NCBI RefSeq assembly: GCF_012396365.1
Contig: NZ_JAAXPG010000009.1
Span: 1-64,000, forward strand
Reading direction: 5' to 3'
Origin: Nocardiopsis alborubida
GTDB taxonomy: Bacteria; Actinomycetota; Actinomycetes; Streptosporangiales; Streptosporangiaceae
Length of the DNA stretch: 64,000 bases
The translations under genes and the position numbers were made by a program. A model generated the notes under the pieces. The model saw only the letters and a program-made list of their open reading frames with translations, did no database searches and had not been told where the DNA came from. Of the stretch, positions 36,823-45,829 are shown piece by piece (positions within the stretch are counted from its first letter, which is position 1; each line of letters opens with the position of its first letter).

Positions 36823-37830
36823 CTAGTCGGGGGAGACCGTGGGGTCGTCGCTGGGGCCGACGGGCACCGTGAGCAGGGCCCTGGCGGCGAGCAGGACGGC
36901 GTCGGCGGAGGGCGCGGTGACGGGCGCCGCGGTGAGGTAGCCGGCGACGGCGGGAACGGGGGCGGAGCCCCCGGCGGGCGCGGCCGAACCGGTGGTGAGC
37001 TGGTGGGCGGAGGAGCCGGGGACCGGTGCCGCCGCGTCCGGCCGCTCGCTCCGGTCCTCGCCGGAGGAGGCCCCGGCGGTGTCCGCGGGGAGGACGGCGC
37101 CGTGCCCGTGGACGGTCCCGTACGCGGTCCCGCCGACGGCGTCGTCGTCCTCCGCCCGCTCGCGCGGGTCGGTTCCGGAGCCGTCGCCGTCCGGTTCCGC
37201 GGCGGGCCCGGAGACCGCGGAGGCCACGGCGGAGAGGAGTCCCCCGGCGGTGCGGCCGTCGCGGTCGAGTTCGCGGACCACGCCCCGTGCGCCCTCGCCC
37301 ATCCCGGCGACCGGCCACGCGGCCTCGGGCAGGACCGCGGCGGTCCCGGCGGCGGTGCGCCCGGCCCCGTGTTCGAGGCGCTGGTGCACCGTGCCGAGGG
37401 TGGAGGCGACCGGCTCGGTCACCTGGCCGACGCCCCCGGGGACGACCTCGCCGAGGCGGCCGGGGTCCCCGAGCCGGAGGGAGGAGGCGTCCAGGGGCGC
37501 ACTGTCCAGGGAGGCGCGGCCGGAGGAGGAGTGGTCCCGCGGGGTGTGGTGCGGGGCGGTGTGCTCCGAGGGGGCGCGGTCGTGGTCTTCGGAGGTGCCG
37601 GAGAAGCCCTCCGACAGCCGGCCGGCGGTGAGTGAACCCTCGCCGAGCAGGGAGCGGGAGGCGCCCGCGCCGGAGCCGCCGGAGTCAGCGGAGGCGGGGG
37701 CCGCGCCGAGCAGCCACAGGCCGACCAGCAGCGCCCCGGCCAGCAGCGGCAGCAGGAGCAGGGAGGGCGCCTCGGGGCACACGGCCGCGACGGCGCGCGT
37801 GGCGCGTGCCGTTCGGCTGGTGCGAGGCAT
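36823..37830 (-). CDS. Secreted or membrane-anchored protein of unknown function
   Basis: 335 residues. An N-terminal basic region precedes a long hydrophobic stretch ('LLLLPLLAGALLVGLWLLGAAPASA', here about residues 24-48), which fits a signal peptide with an ASA cut. The mature part is rich in Ser, Gly, His and Asp with no Cys and no recognisable domain. It is encoded upstream of another secreted gene on the same strand. Together they may form a surface-protein pair. Function unknown. Confidence 0.65.
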   Translation of the reverse strand: MPRTSRTARATRAVAAVCPEAPSLLLLPLLAGALLVGLWLLGAAPASADSGGSGAGASRSLLGEGSLTAGRLSEGFSGTSEDHDRAPSEHTAPHHTPRDHSSSGRASLDSAPLDASSLRLGDPGRLGEVVPGGVGQVTEPVASTLGTVHQRLEHGAGRTAAGTAAVLPEAAWPVAGMGEGARGVVRELDRDGRTAGGLLSAVASAVSGPAAEPDGDGSGTDPRERAEDDDAVGGTAYGTVHGHGAVLPADTAGASSGEDRSERPDAAAPVPGSSAHQLTTGSAAPAGGSAPVPAVAGYLTAAPVTAPSADAVLLAARALLTVPVGPSDDPTVSPD

Positions 37831-37951
37831 GGAAGGGCCCTCCGGGACGTGCGGCCTGGTCCGAGCCGGGGGAGGACCCCGGCTCGCGACCTGACGTTAG
37901 CACAGAGTCACAGAGGGTAGTTTGGGTTTTCCGTGGTCGGGGAAGGCCGGG

Positions 37952-39031
37952 TCAGTCCGCGGGCTCCGGTCGGGTGGGTTCCCCCGGAAGCGGCTTCCGG
38001 GGTCGCCGGGGCTCCCGTCGCCGCTGGTCGTCGTGGCCCCCGTCCTGCTTCCCGGTCGGCTCCCCGGGCTGTTCCCCGGTCTGCTCCCCGGGTTGTTCCC
38101 CGGGCTGTTCCCCGGTCTGCTCCCCGTCCCGGCCGGAGGCGCGTGGCCGGGGGCGGGAGCGGACGTCGCGGACCTGGTCGACGACGAACACGCACAGCGC
38201 CAGCCACACCAGCGCGAAGCCCAGCCAGCGCGCGGGCGGCATGTCCTCGCCCTGCACCAGCCAGCCGACGAAGAACATGATGACCGGGGCGATGTAGTGG
38301 AGGATGCCGATGACGCTCAGGGGGACCTGGCGCGCGGCCATGCCGAACAGCAGCAGCGGCAGGGCGGTCACGAAGCCGCCGCCGACCAGCAGGGCGGTGT
38401 GGCCCGCCGACACCGAGAACGCGGTTCCGGCGCCGGTGGCCTCCAGGTGGACCACGAAGCCCAGCGCGGGCAGGAACATCACCAGGGTCTCGATGGTCAG
38501 GCTCTGCACGCCGTCCAGGTCCACGTACTTCTTCACCGCGCCGTAGGCGGCGAAGGAGGAGGCCATGAGCAGCGACAGCCACGGGGCCACGCCGTAGGCG
38601 ACGGTCATCACGGCCACGGCCAGGACGCCGAGGCCGACCGCCACCCACTGGAGGGTCCGCAGCCGCTCGGAGAACAGCATCACCCCCAGGCACACCGACA
38701 TCAGCGGGTTGATGAAGTACGCCAGCGAGGCCTGGAGGGTCTGCTCGGTGGAGACCGCGTAGATGAACCCCCACCAGTTGACGGAGATCAGCACCGCCGC
38801 CGCGGCCACCGGCAGCAGGCGGCGGGGGCTGCGCAGCACCGAGGGGAACCAGGACCAGCCCCGGCGGGTGGCGAGGAGGACGACGCACATCGCGAGCAGG
38901 GCCCACACCATGCGGTGGGCGAGGATCTCGCTGGGTTCGGAGGAGGAGAGGAGTGGCCAGTACAGGGCCGCCACGCCCCAGAGGAGGAAGGCGGCCGCCC
39001 CGAGGACGACACCACGCTTGGATTCCGGCAC
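37952..39031 (-). CDS. rarD: RarD/EamA-family transporter
   Basis: 359 residues from GTG 39031, with ten membrane helices in the drug/metabolite transporter fold. The RarD-type signatures '[13 protein letters not shown]', '[14 protein letters not shown]', 'NWWGFIYAV' and '[17 protein letters not shown]' are clear. The last 60 residues are a charged tail containing GEQP/GEQT four-residue repeats. The substrate is unknown. TACCAT ends 7 bases before the GTG, which lacks a ribosome site, so a leaderless transcript is likely. It diverges from msrA. Confidence 0.85.
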   Translation of the reverse strand: MPESKRGVVLGAAAFLLWGVAALYWPLLSSSEPSEILAHRMVWALLAMCVVLLATRRGWSWFPSVLRSPRRLLPVAAAAVLISVNWWGFIYAVSTEQTLQASLAYFINPLMSVCLGVMLFSERLRTLQWVAVGLGVLAVAVMTVAYGVAPWLSLLMASSFAAYGAVKKYVDLDGVQSLTIETLVMFLPALGFVVHLEATGAGTAFSVSAGHTALLVGGGFVTALPLLLFGMAARQVPLSVIGILHYIAPVIMFFVGWLVQGEDMPPARWLGFALVWLALCVFVVDQVRDVRSRPRPRASGRDGEQTGEQPGEQPGEQTGEQPGEPTGKQDGGHDDQRRREPRRPRKPLPGEPTRPEPAD

Positions 39032-39164
39032 GCCAGCAATGGTAGGACGAATTGTCCGGAGTGTCTTCCTGTGGCTGCGGCGACGGCCGCCACACCGTCC
39101 GCGTTCGTCCACAGGTTCGATTGCGTCCGTGCGCCGGGCCAGGCCCGCGGATACCCTGGGAAGC

Positions 39165-39827
<663 letters not shown>

Positions 39828-39911
39828 TGAGGGGGCCTCTCCGCTCAGGCCCGCGTTGGCGTGACGGAGCCGCCGGGACCGCCGAGCCGGTCGGAGGCGC
39901 CCGGCGGGACG

Positions 39912-39966
39912 GGGCCCCGCCCGCTCCGGCCCCGCCGTCGGCGGGTTCCCGGGGCGGGCGGGGCCC
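39912..39966. terminator. Bidirectional hairpin between msrA and the ABC permease
   Basis: A 12-bp perfect outer stem (GGGCCCCGCCCG) encloses a second stem CCCGCC/GGCGGG. It lies between converging genes. Confidence 0.65.
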
Positions 39967-39971
39967 TCGCG

Positions 39972-40817
39972 CTACTTGACCGCGCCCGCCGACAGCCCGG
40001 ACACGAGGTAGCGCTGGACCAGCATGAAGGCGACCACCACCGGCAGGGAGATGGTCACCGACGCGGCCAGCAGCTCGTTCCACAGGGTGTCGGTCTGGCT
40101 GGTGTAGAGCTTCAGCCCGATGGAGAGCGTGCGGGTCTCGGTGTCGGTGAGCACCGAGGCGAACAGCACCTCGCCCCAGGCGGTGATGAACGCGAACACC
40201 CCGACGGCGAGGATGCCCGGGCGGGCCACGGGGAGGATGACCCGGACCAGGGCGCCGATCCTGCTGGTGCCGTCGATCATCGCCGCTTCCTCCAGGCCCT
40301 CGGGGATGGCGCTGAAGTACCCGGCCAGCATCCAGATCGAGAACGGCAGGGCGAAGGTCAGGTAGGTGATGATCAGCCCGGTGTAGGAGCCGGTGAACTC
40401 GACGCCGGTGAGGTCCTCCAGCCGCACGAAGATCAGGAAGAGCGGCAGCAGGAACAGGATGCCGGGAAACATCTGCGTCGAGAGCACCGTCATGCTGAAC
40501 AGCCGCCTGCCGCGGAACCGCAGCCGTGACAGCGGATAGGCGGCCAGCACCGCCACCACCAGTGCCAGGGCCGTCGCCGTGGTGGTGACGATCAGGCTGT
40601 TGGTGAGATAGCGGGCCAACGGGATCGTCGTCCACATGTCCACGTACGGCTGGAGGGTGACGCGGTCCGGAAGCCAGGTGAACGTGCCCCGGACGTTCTC
40701 CAGCGGCTTCACCGAGGTCACCACCAGCACGTACAGGGGCAGCACGGTGAACACGGTGAGGAAGGTCAGGACGATCCGGCGGAACCAGCGGAATCCTCGT
40801 GTCTCACGCATCGCCAC
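39972..40817 (-). CDS. Sugar ABC transporter permease (MalG type)
   Basis: 281 residues with six membrane helices. The EAA loop is visible as '[29 protein letters not shown]', given here in part. It pairs with the MalF-type permease encoded just upstream, whose stop it overlaps by 14 bases, to form the membrane channel of a carbohydrate importer. It starts at GTG 40817. The operon lacks an ATPase; in actinomycetes such systems usually borrow the shared ATPase MsiK. Confidence 0.93.
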   Translation of the reverse strand: MAMRETRGFRWFRRIVLTFLTVFTVLPLYVLVVTSVKPLENVRGTFTWLPDRVTLQPYVDMWTTIPLARYLTNSLIVTTTATALALVVAVLAAYPLSRLRFRGRRLFSMTVLSTQMFPGILFLLPLFLIFVRLEDLTGVEFTGSYTGLIITYLTFALPFSIWMLAGYFSAIPEGLEEAAMIDGTSRIGALVRVILPVARPGILAVGVFAFITAWGEVLFASVLTDTETRTLSIGLKLYTSQTDTLWNELLAASVTISLPVVVAFMLVQRYLVSGLSAGAVK

Positions 40818-41796
40818 TCCCCTTGGGCAGCACCATCCGGACGTAGACCGCCGACGCGATGACCAGTGCGACGAGCAGCAGCACGCTCATCGCGGAGCCC
40901 AGTCCGAAGTTCCAGTTGACGAAGGAGTGCTCGTAGATCAGCGGTGAGATCAGCCTCGCGCTCTCGGGCGAGGTGTCGCCGAAGAGCAGGAAGGGGATGT
41001 TGAACTCGTTGAACGTCCACAACGTCATGACGAGCAGCACGACCGCGTTCGCCGAGCGCACCATGGGCAGCGTGATGCCGGTGAACCGCCTCCAGGTCGA
41101 GGCGCCGTCGATGGCGGCGGCCTCGTACATGTCCTCGGGGATGCTCTGCAGCGCAGCCAGCAGCATCAGGAACGCGAACGGCCACAGCCGCCACACCGAC
41201 ACGATCACCAGCACCCAGAAGGCGTTCTCGCCGATGAGCCAGAACGGACGCTCGTCCAGCAGCCCCAGGTCCTCCACGAGCAGGCGGTTGACCATGCCGT
41301 CGCGCTGGTTGAACATGAACGCCCAGACGATCGCGGCGACGTAGACCGGCAGGGCGTAGGGCACGAGGAACAGTGTGCGCAGTACGCCGCGTCCCCGGAA
41401 CTTCGTGTTCAGCGCGACGGCGGCGGCCATCCCCAGCACCCACGACACCCCCACCACCAGCACGGTGTAGACGGTGGTGCGGAACAGGCTCTCGAACAGG
41501 GCGCTGCCCAGGGCGTTCCCGGGATCGAGGCCGCGGACGAAGTTGTCGAGGCCGACCAGCGGCGCCGTCGTCCAGCGCCGGATGGTCAGCTGCGTCAGCG
41601 AGGTGAACGCGATGTAGATCCCCAGGCCCATGGGGATGATATGGACCAGCAGCTCCAGTACCGCCGCCGGCAGCAGCATGCCGTACGGCAGGAACCACCC
41701 AGGGCGGCGCCTGCTCCGCCTGCCCGGTTCCTCCACGGGGCCGGTCCCGGGCCGGACCTCAGCGGTACCGGACCCCTGTTCTTCTGTAGTCGACAT
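40804..41796 (-). CDS. Sugar ABC transporter permease (MalF type)
   Basis: 330 residues: a hydrophilic N-terminal part of about 35 residues, then six membrane helices and the EAA loop 'EDMYEAAAIDGASTWRRFTGITLPM' (in part). GGAGG precedes the ATG at 41796. It forms a heterodimer with the MalG-type permease. A 187-bp MITE-like element now separates it from the binding-protein gene, which might reduce co-transcription. Confidence 0.93.
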   Translation of the reverse strand: MSTTEEQGSGTAEVRPGTGPVEEPGRRSRRRPGWFLPYGMLLPAAVLELLVHIIPMGLGIYIAFTSLTQLTIRRWTTAPLVGLDNFVRGLDPGNALGSALFESLFRTTVYTVLVVGVSWVLGMAAAVALNTKFRGRGVLRTLFLVPYALPVYVAAIVWAFMFNQRDGMVNRLLVEDLGLLDERPFWLIGENAFWVLVIVSVWRLWPFAFLMLLAALQSIPEDMYEAAAIDGASTWRRFTGITLPMVRSANAVVLLVMTLWTFNEFNIPFLLFGDTSPESARLISPLIYEHSFVNWNFGLGSAMSVLLLVALVIASAVYVRMVLPKGSGDA

Positions 41797-41862
41797 CTAG
41801 CGCCTCCATCAGACGGCCGCCCCGCCGCGGGGACGAGGCGACCGAAGGGATACACCGCCTAG

Positions 41863-42049
41863 GGTCTGTTTTTTGGACGGGCCTCGGCTTGCGGGGGTTG
41901 GTTCGGGCGTCCACGGGGTCCTGGAGGTGGCGGAGGCGGGTTCGTGAGGAACGAGCGAACCAGCCGTAGACACCACCGCGCCTGCTACAACCCGATTTCC
42001 GTTCTTCGGGCGCCCGAACACGGACCGAAGCGAAGCGGAGGTCCAAAAA
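41863..42049. mobile_element. MITE-like element with inverted ends and target duplication
   Basis: A 187-bp non-coding insert. Its ends carry TTTTTTGGAC (41869-41878) and GTCCAAAAAA (42041-42050). Both sides show the 11-base ACACCGCCTAG (41852-41862 and 42050-42060), which looks like a target duplication; the right copy contains the stop codon of the binding-protein gene. The interior has a 14-base palindrome TTCGGGCGCCCGAA. No transposase is encoded. A decayed relative lies between nuoA and nuoB. Confidence 0.7.
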
Positions 42050-42056
42050 ACACCGC

Positions 42057-43376
42057 CTAGTTCGCGGCGTCCATCTGGGTCTCGGCTTCCTCCATGGCCT
42101 GGCGGACGTCGGCCTCGGTGACCTCGCCGCCGGTCGCCACCTGGGCGAAGAGCCTGCCGATCGCCTCGCCGAGCACCGTCTCCATCTGGCCCTCCTCGGG
42201 GATCAGCGGCATCGGCGCGGAGTGCTCGGCGAGGATCGTGCGGAAGACCTCCATCGACTCGTCGCCCCGCAGCTCCTCGCTGTCGTAGGACTCGGTGGCC
42301 ACCGGCAGCGTCTGGAACTCCTGGGACAGGTACACCTGCTCCTCCGGGCTGGTCAGGTGCTCGACCAGTCGCAGGGCGCCCTCCTTGTCGTCGGTGTCGT
42401 TGAAGACGCTGATGTTGATCCCGGCCGCGTGGCTCTGGATGGGCTCGCCCGGCAGCGGGTCGAGCATGGGCACCTGGGCGACCTCGTAGTCCTCGAATCC
42501 GCGGGCGGCCATGCTGGTGCGGGCGCTGCCCTGCACGATGATCATGGCCGCGCGCCCGTCGACGAAGTCGCTGATGCCCTGGGTGCCGTCGCTGAACTCG
42601 GCGCTGCTGGGGTCGACGACCTCCTCCACGGCCATCAGGTCCACCCACTGCTTGACCGCGGTGACCTGCTCGTCGGAGGAGAAGGTGGGCCCGTCCTCCC
42701 CCCACAGCCCTCCGCCCTGCTGCTGGCCGAGGATGAAGGCCATGTGGGAGTTCTGCCGCTCGTTGCCGCCCTCCAGCACGAAGCCGTACTGGTCGACCTC
42801 GCCGTCGTCGTCGGTGTCCCTGGTCAGCTCGTCCGCGGTGTCGACGAACTCCTCCCAGGTCGCGGGCGGCGCCTCGATGCCCGCTTCCTCGAACATGGTG
42901 GGGTTGTAGAACAGCGCGTAGGACAGTCCGTAGAGCGGCACCGACGTCGGCGGCTGACCCTCGGCGCCGCCGGTGGCGAAGCTGGTGCTGACGAAGCGCT
43001 CCTCGCCGCCCACCGCTTCGAGGTCCGCGCCCTCGTAGGGCACGAAGGCACCGGTCTCCTGGAGGCTGGCCGCCCAGGTGTTGCCGATGTTGAGTACGTC
43101 GGGACCGTCGCCGCTGCTGACCGCGGTGAGGATGCGGTTGTACAGCTCGCTCCAGGGGATGACCTCCAGTTCGACCTCGACACCGGTCTCCTCGGTGAAG
43201 CGGTCGAGCGCGGGCTGGAGGACCTCCCGGTCCTCCTCCACGCTCGCTCCCTGGTTGCTGGCCCAGTAGGTCAGCGTCTGGTCCCCGGAGTCCTCACCGG
43301 AACCGCAGCCCGTCAGTGCGACGGCCAGTCCCAGCGCGGTCGAAGCGGACAGGAGTGCTGTGGGGGGTGTCTTCAC
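42057..43376 (-). CDS. Sugar ABC transporter solute-binding lipoprotein
   Basis: 439 residues. The lipoprotein signal ends at 'ALTGCGSGED', so the mature Cys is lipid-anchored outside the membrane. The body has the periplasmic binding-protein family 1 pattern: 'LTYWASNQG', 'VELEVIPWSELYNRI', 'GDGPDVLNIGNTW', 'YGLSYALFYNPTMFEEAGI' and 'AAMIIVQGSARTSM'. It is the first gene of the importer after the LacI operator. The stop codon lies in the presumed target duplication of the MITE-like element. Confidence 0.93.
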   Translation of the reverse strand: MKTPPTALLSASTALGLAVALTGCGSGEDSGDQTLTYWASNQGASVEEDREVLQPALDRFTEETGVEVELEVIPWSELYNRILTAVSSGDGPDVLNIGNTWAASLQETGAFVPYEGADLEAVGGEERFVSTSFATGGAEGQPPTSVPLYGLSYALFYNPTMFEEAGIEAPPATWEEFVDTADELTRDTDDDGEVDQYGFVLEGGNERQNSHMAFILGQQQGGGLWGEDGPTFSSDEQVTAVKQWVDLMAVEEVVDPSSAEFSDGTQGISDFVDGRAAMIIVQGSARTSMAARGFEDYEVAQVPMLDPLPGEPIQSHAAGINISVFNDTDDKEGALRLVEHLTSPEEQVYLSQEFQTLPVATESYDSEELRGDESMEVFRTILAEHSAPMPLIPEEGQMETVLGEAIGRLFAQVATGGEVTEADVRQAMEEAETQMDAAN

Positions 43377-43522
43377 GGCCGTCTCCGTTTCTCTGTATGC
43401 CGTGTGGGCCCGTCGTCAGCGTCGGCGGTGACGGAACAGGCAGGTCGGACGCGCCCGTCGACCCGTGGGCGAGAGCATCGAAAACCGTGGGCCACACAGT
43501 CGCCCCGAGTGGCCCGACGATT

Positions 43523-43540
43523 AGGTAAACCGGTTTACCT
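43523..43540. promoter_or_regulatory. LacI-family operator
   Basis: AGGTAAACCGGTTTACCT is a perfect 18-base palindrome with the central CG pair typical of LacI-family operators. It lies between the lacI-type gene and the binding-protein gene, about 150 bases before the latter. Repression of the importer in the absence of sugar is the expected effect. Confidence 0.85.
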
Positions 43541-43591
43541 GGCCAGTGTAGGCGAGATCACAGAAAGGCAGGAGAGTCAGTTGTGGAACCG

Positions 43592-44644
43592 TTACAAGCG
43601 GGGGTCCGGCTGTCCGGACGACTTCCTCAGGCGGAGCTCGCCGGTGAGCACGGTCGACAGCGGCGGTTCCTGTCCCTTGAGCATGTCCAGCAGGATGCGG
43701 GCGCCGACACTGCCCAGCGCGCGGTGCCTGTTGCGGACGGTCGTCAGCGGCGGCGTGACGAACGAGGCCAGGGGGATGTCGTCGAACCCGGCCACCGCCA
43801 TGTCGTCGGGGATGCTCAGACCCGCCTCCCTCAGCACGGAGTAACCGCCTATGGCCATGAGGTCGCTGCCGTAGAAGACGGCGGTGGGGCGTTCGCCGCC
43901 GCGCCCGGCGATGATGCGCTCCGTGGCCTGGGCCCCGCCCGCGATGGTGTAGCCGCCGTTCTCCTCCACCGGCCCCGGCTCCAGTCCGAACTCGCGCACC
44001 GCCTGCTCCCAGTGGCGTCGGCGCTGGAGCGCGTGCAGCATGTGGGGGTCGCCCTGGACGTGCGCGATGTGCTGGTGGCCCGCCTCGACGAAGCAGCGGA
44101 CCAGACCGCGGATCGCCTCCCTGGAGTCATTGGTGATCGTGGGGAAGTCGGAGGAGCCCTCCGGTGCGCCGACCACGACGGCGGGCGCGCCCAGACGGCG
44201 CAGCAACGCGGGGCGGCCGTCGTCCGTCCGCAGGTCGGTGACCAGGAAACCGTCGACGAAGTGGTCGTTGAACAGCCGCTCGTAGGTGGCGGTCTCGGTC
44301 CGCTCGTCGGGTACGAAGCGGATGACGGTGGCGTGCTCCTCGCCGGAGAGCACCGACTCGATACCGGACAGGAACGACGGGAAGAACGCGTCGAAGTCGA
44401 GTATCTCGGGGGAGCGGCGTACGACCAGACCGATGGTGCCCAGCGACTTGCCGTTGAGCGCGCGTGCGACGTAACTCGGGCTCCAGCCCAGTTCTACCGC
44501 CGCCTGGCGGATGCGTTCGCGGGTACTGGCGCTGGTACCGGTGCCGGTGTTCAACGCCCGTGACACAGCGCCCTTGCTCACGCCCGCCCGACGGGCGACA
44601 TCGCTGATCGTGGGGCGCTTTCGACCCGTGCTCCCGCTTGTCAT
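43592..44644 (-). CDS. LacI-family transcriptional regulator
   Basis: 350 residues. The N-terminal helix-turn-helix and hinge are 'TISDVARRAGVSKGAVSRALN' (part) and 'ELGWSPSYVARALNG', followed by a periplasmic-binding-like sensor domain ('TIGLVVRRSPEIL', 'AVAGFDDIPLASFVTPPLTTV'). It is encoded just upstream of the importer in the same direction, with its likely operator in the gap, so it should govern the sugar importer. The sugar cannot be read from the sequence. Confidence 0.93.
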   Translation of the reverse strand: MTSGSTGRKRPTISDVARRAGVSKGAVSRALNTGTGTSASTRERIRQAAVELGWSPSYVARALNGKSLGTIGLVVRRSPEILDFDAFFPSFLSGIESVLSGEEHATVIRFVPDERTETATYERLFNDHFVDGFLVTDLRTDDGRPALLRRLGAPAVVVGAPEGSSDFPTITNDSREAIRGLVRCFVEAGHQHIAHVQGDPHMLHALQRRRHWEQAVREFGLEPGPVEENGGYTIAGGAQATERIIAGRGGERPTAVFYGSDLMAIGGYSVLREAGLSIPDDMAVAGFDDIPLASFVTPPLTTVRNRHRALGSVGARILLDMLKGQEPPLSTVLTGELRLRKSSGQPDPRL

Positions 44645-44781
44645 GGTGAAGATGGTAGTCCGCCGGACTCCGGGGGCCCGAGTCGATAGTGCCTGGTACC
44701 GCGGCCTGCCGGGCCCGGGGCGGCCTCGGCCGGGGGGAAGGGGCGGTGGACGAGAGGCCTCCCGTACTAGGGTGTGCCGTT

Positions 44782-45657
44782 ATGGACTGGACCCAGCGGC
44801 TCGGATCCGTCAAACGGTGGACCCGTGCCGGGGTCCGCGCCCCCCACAAGCCCCTCCTGTTGCTGTACGCGCTCGCGCACCACCAGCGGCACGGCAACGC
44901 CCCCATCGTCTACAGCGAGGCCGAGGCCCGGCTCGCGCGACTTCTGCGGGAGTTCGGCCCGGCGAAGCCCACCCACCCCGGTTATCCCTTCCACCACCTG
45001 GAGACCGACGGGTTCTGGCGGGTCACCACGGTGGACGGGGAGGGGTCTCCGGGATCGGGGGTGACCCTGCTGCGCGGGAGGGAGGCGCGGGGCAGGCTGA
45101 GCGCCGACCTGGACGCGGCCCTGCGGGACGACCCCGGCCTGGCCGCCCGCATCGGCCGCCACCTGCTCGACGACAACTTCGCCCCCTCGCTGCACGAGGG
45201 CATCATCGCCCTCACCGGTCTCAGCGTGGGCCAGGGGCCGGTCCCCGCGCCGGGGGAGGGCGGCGTCCGCGACCCCCGGTTCCGGGAGGCCGTGCTGACC
45301 GCCTACGAGCACCGGTGCGCGTTCTGCGGGTACGAGGGGCGGCTGGACGACGTGTCGGTCGGGCTGGAGGCCGCCCACATCCGCTGGTGGTCGCACGACG
45401 GCCCCAACGACCTGGACAACGGCCTGTGCCTGTGCCCGACGCACCACCTGCTGTTCGACCGCGGCGTCCTCGGGCTCACCGGCGAACTCACCGTCGCGGT
45501 GTCCCCGAGGTTCGAGGCCCGATCCCCCGCGGCCGAGACGGTCGTCCTCTCCCTCGCCGGGCGCGAACTCCTCCGCCCGGACCCGGGGCACCCCGCCGTC
45601 GAACCCGCCCATGTCGACTGGCACTCCAGGCAGGTCTTCCGGCGCGCCGCCGCCTGA
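44782..45657 (+). CDS. SBD-HNH endonuclease, predicted phosphorothioate-DNA dependent
   Basis: 291 residues. The N-terminal part 'RAGVRAPHKPLLLLYALAHHQ' matches the sulfur-binding domain of ScoMcrA-type enzymes. The C-terminal HNH domain shows C179/C182 ('CAFCGYEG'), H199 ('LEAAHIRWW'), N213 and H221-H222 ('NGLCLCPTHHLLFD'). Relatives of this two-domain form (for example SprMcrA) cut DNA with phosphorothioate links. It would act as a type IV restriction enzyme against dnd-modified invading DNA. It stands alone, with TAGGGT 8 bases before the ATG. No dnd or ssp genes are in the window. Confidence 0.75.
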   Translation: MDWTQRLGSVKRWTRAGVRAPHKPLLLLYALAHHQRHGNAPIVYSEAEARLARLLREFGPAKPTHPGYPFHHLETDGFWRVTTVDGEGSPGSGVTLLRGREARGRLSADLDAALRDDPGLAARIGRHLLDDNFAPSLHEGIIALTGLSVGQGPVPAPGEGGVRDPRFREAVLTAYEHRCAFCGYEGRLDDVSVGLEAAHIRWWSHDGPNDLDNGLCLCPTHHLLFDRGVLGLTGELTVAVSPRFEARSPAAETVVLSLAGRELLRPDPGHPAVEPAHVDWHSRQVFRRAAA

Positions 45658-45829
45658 GATCCCCCGCCCCGAGTGCCGCGAAACGGGCTGGATGGTGACA
45701 CGGGTCACGCGCGTGTCAGGATTCTGTTAACACCCGCGTCACGTTCGGTCGTATTGTTCGTGCAACGCCCACCTGCGCGTTCGCCCGGCAGGGGCTTCCG
45801 CGTCCCCCGCCACGGCGCCTGGAGAACAC

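Noticed and set aside
41759..42046. A 95-residue minus-strand gene (MDLRFASVRV...) within the MITE-like element
   Set aside because: It spans the element's inverted ends and runs into the permease start region. The same pattern can be read in the nuoA-nuoB repeat, so it is repeat sequence rather than a gene.
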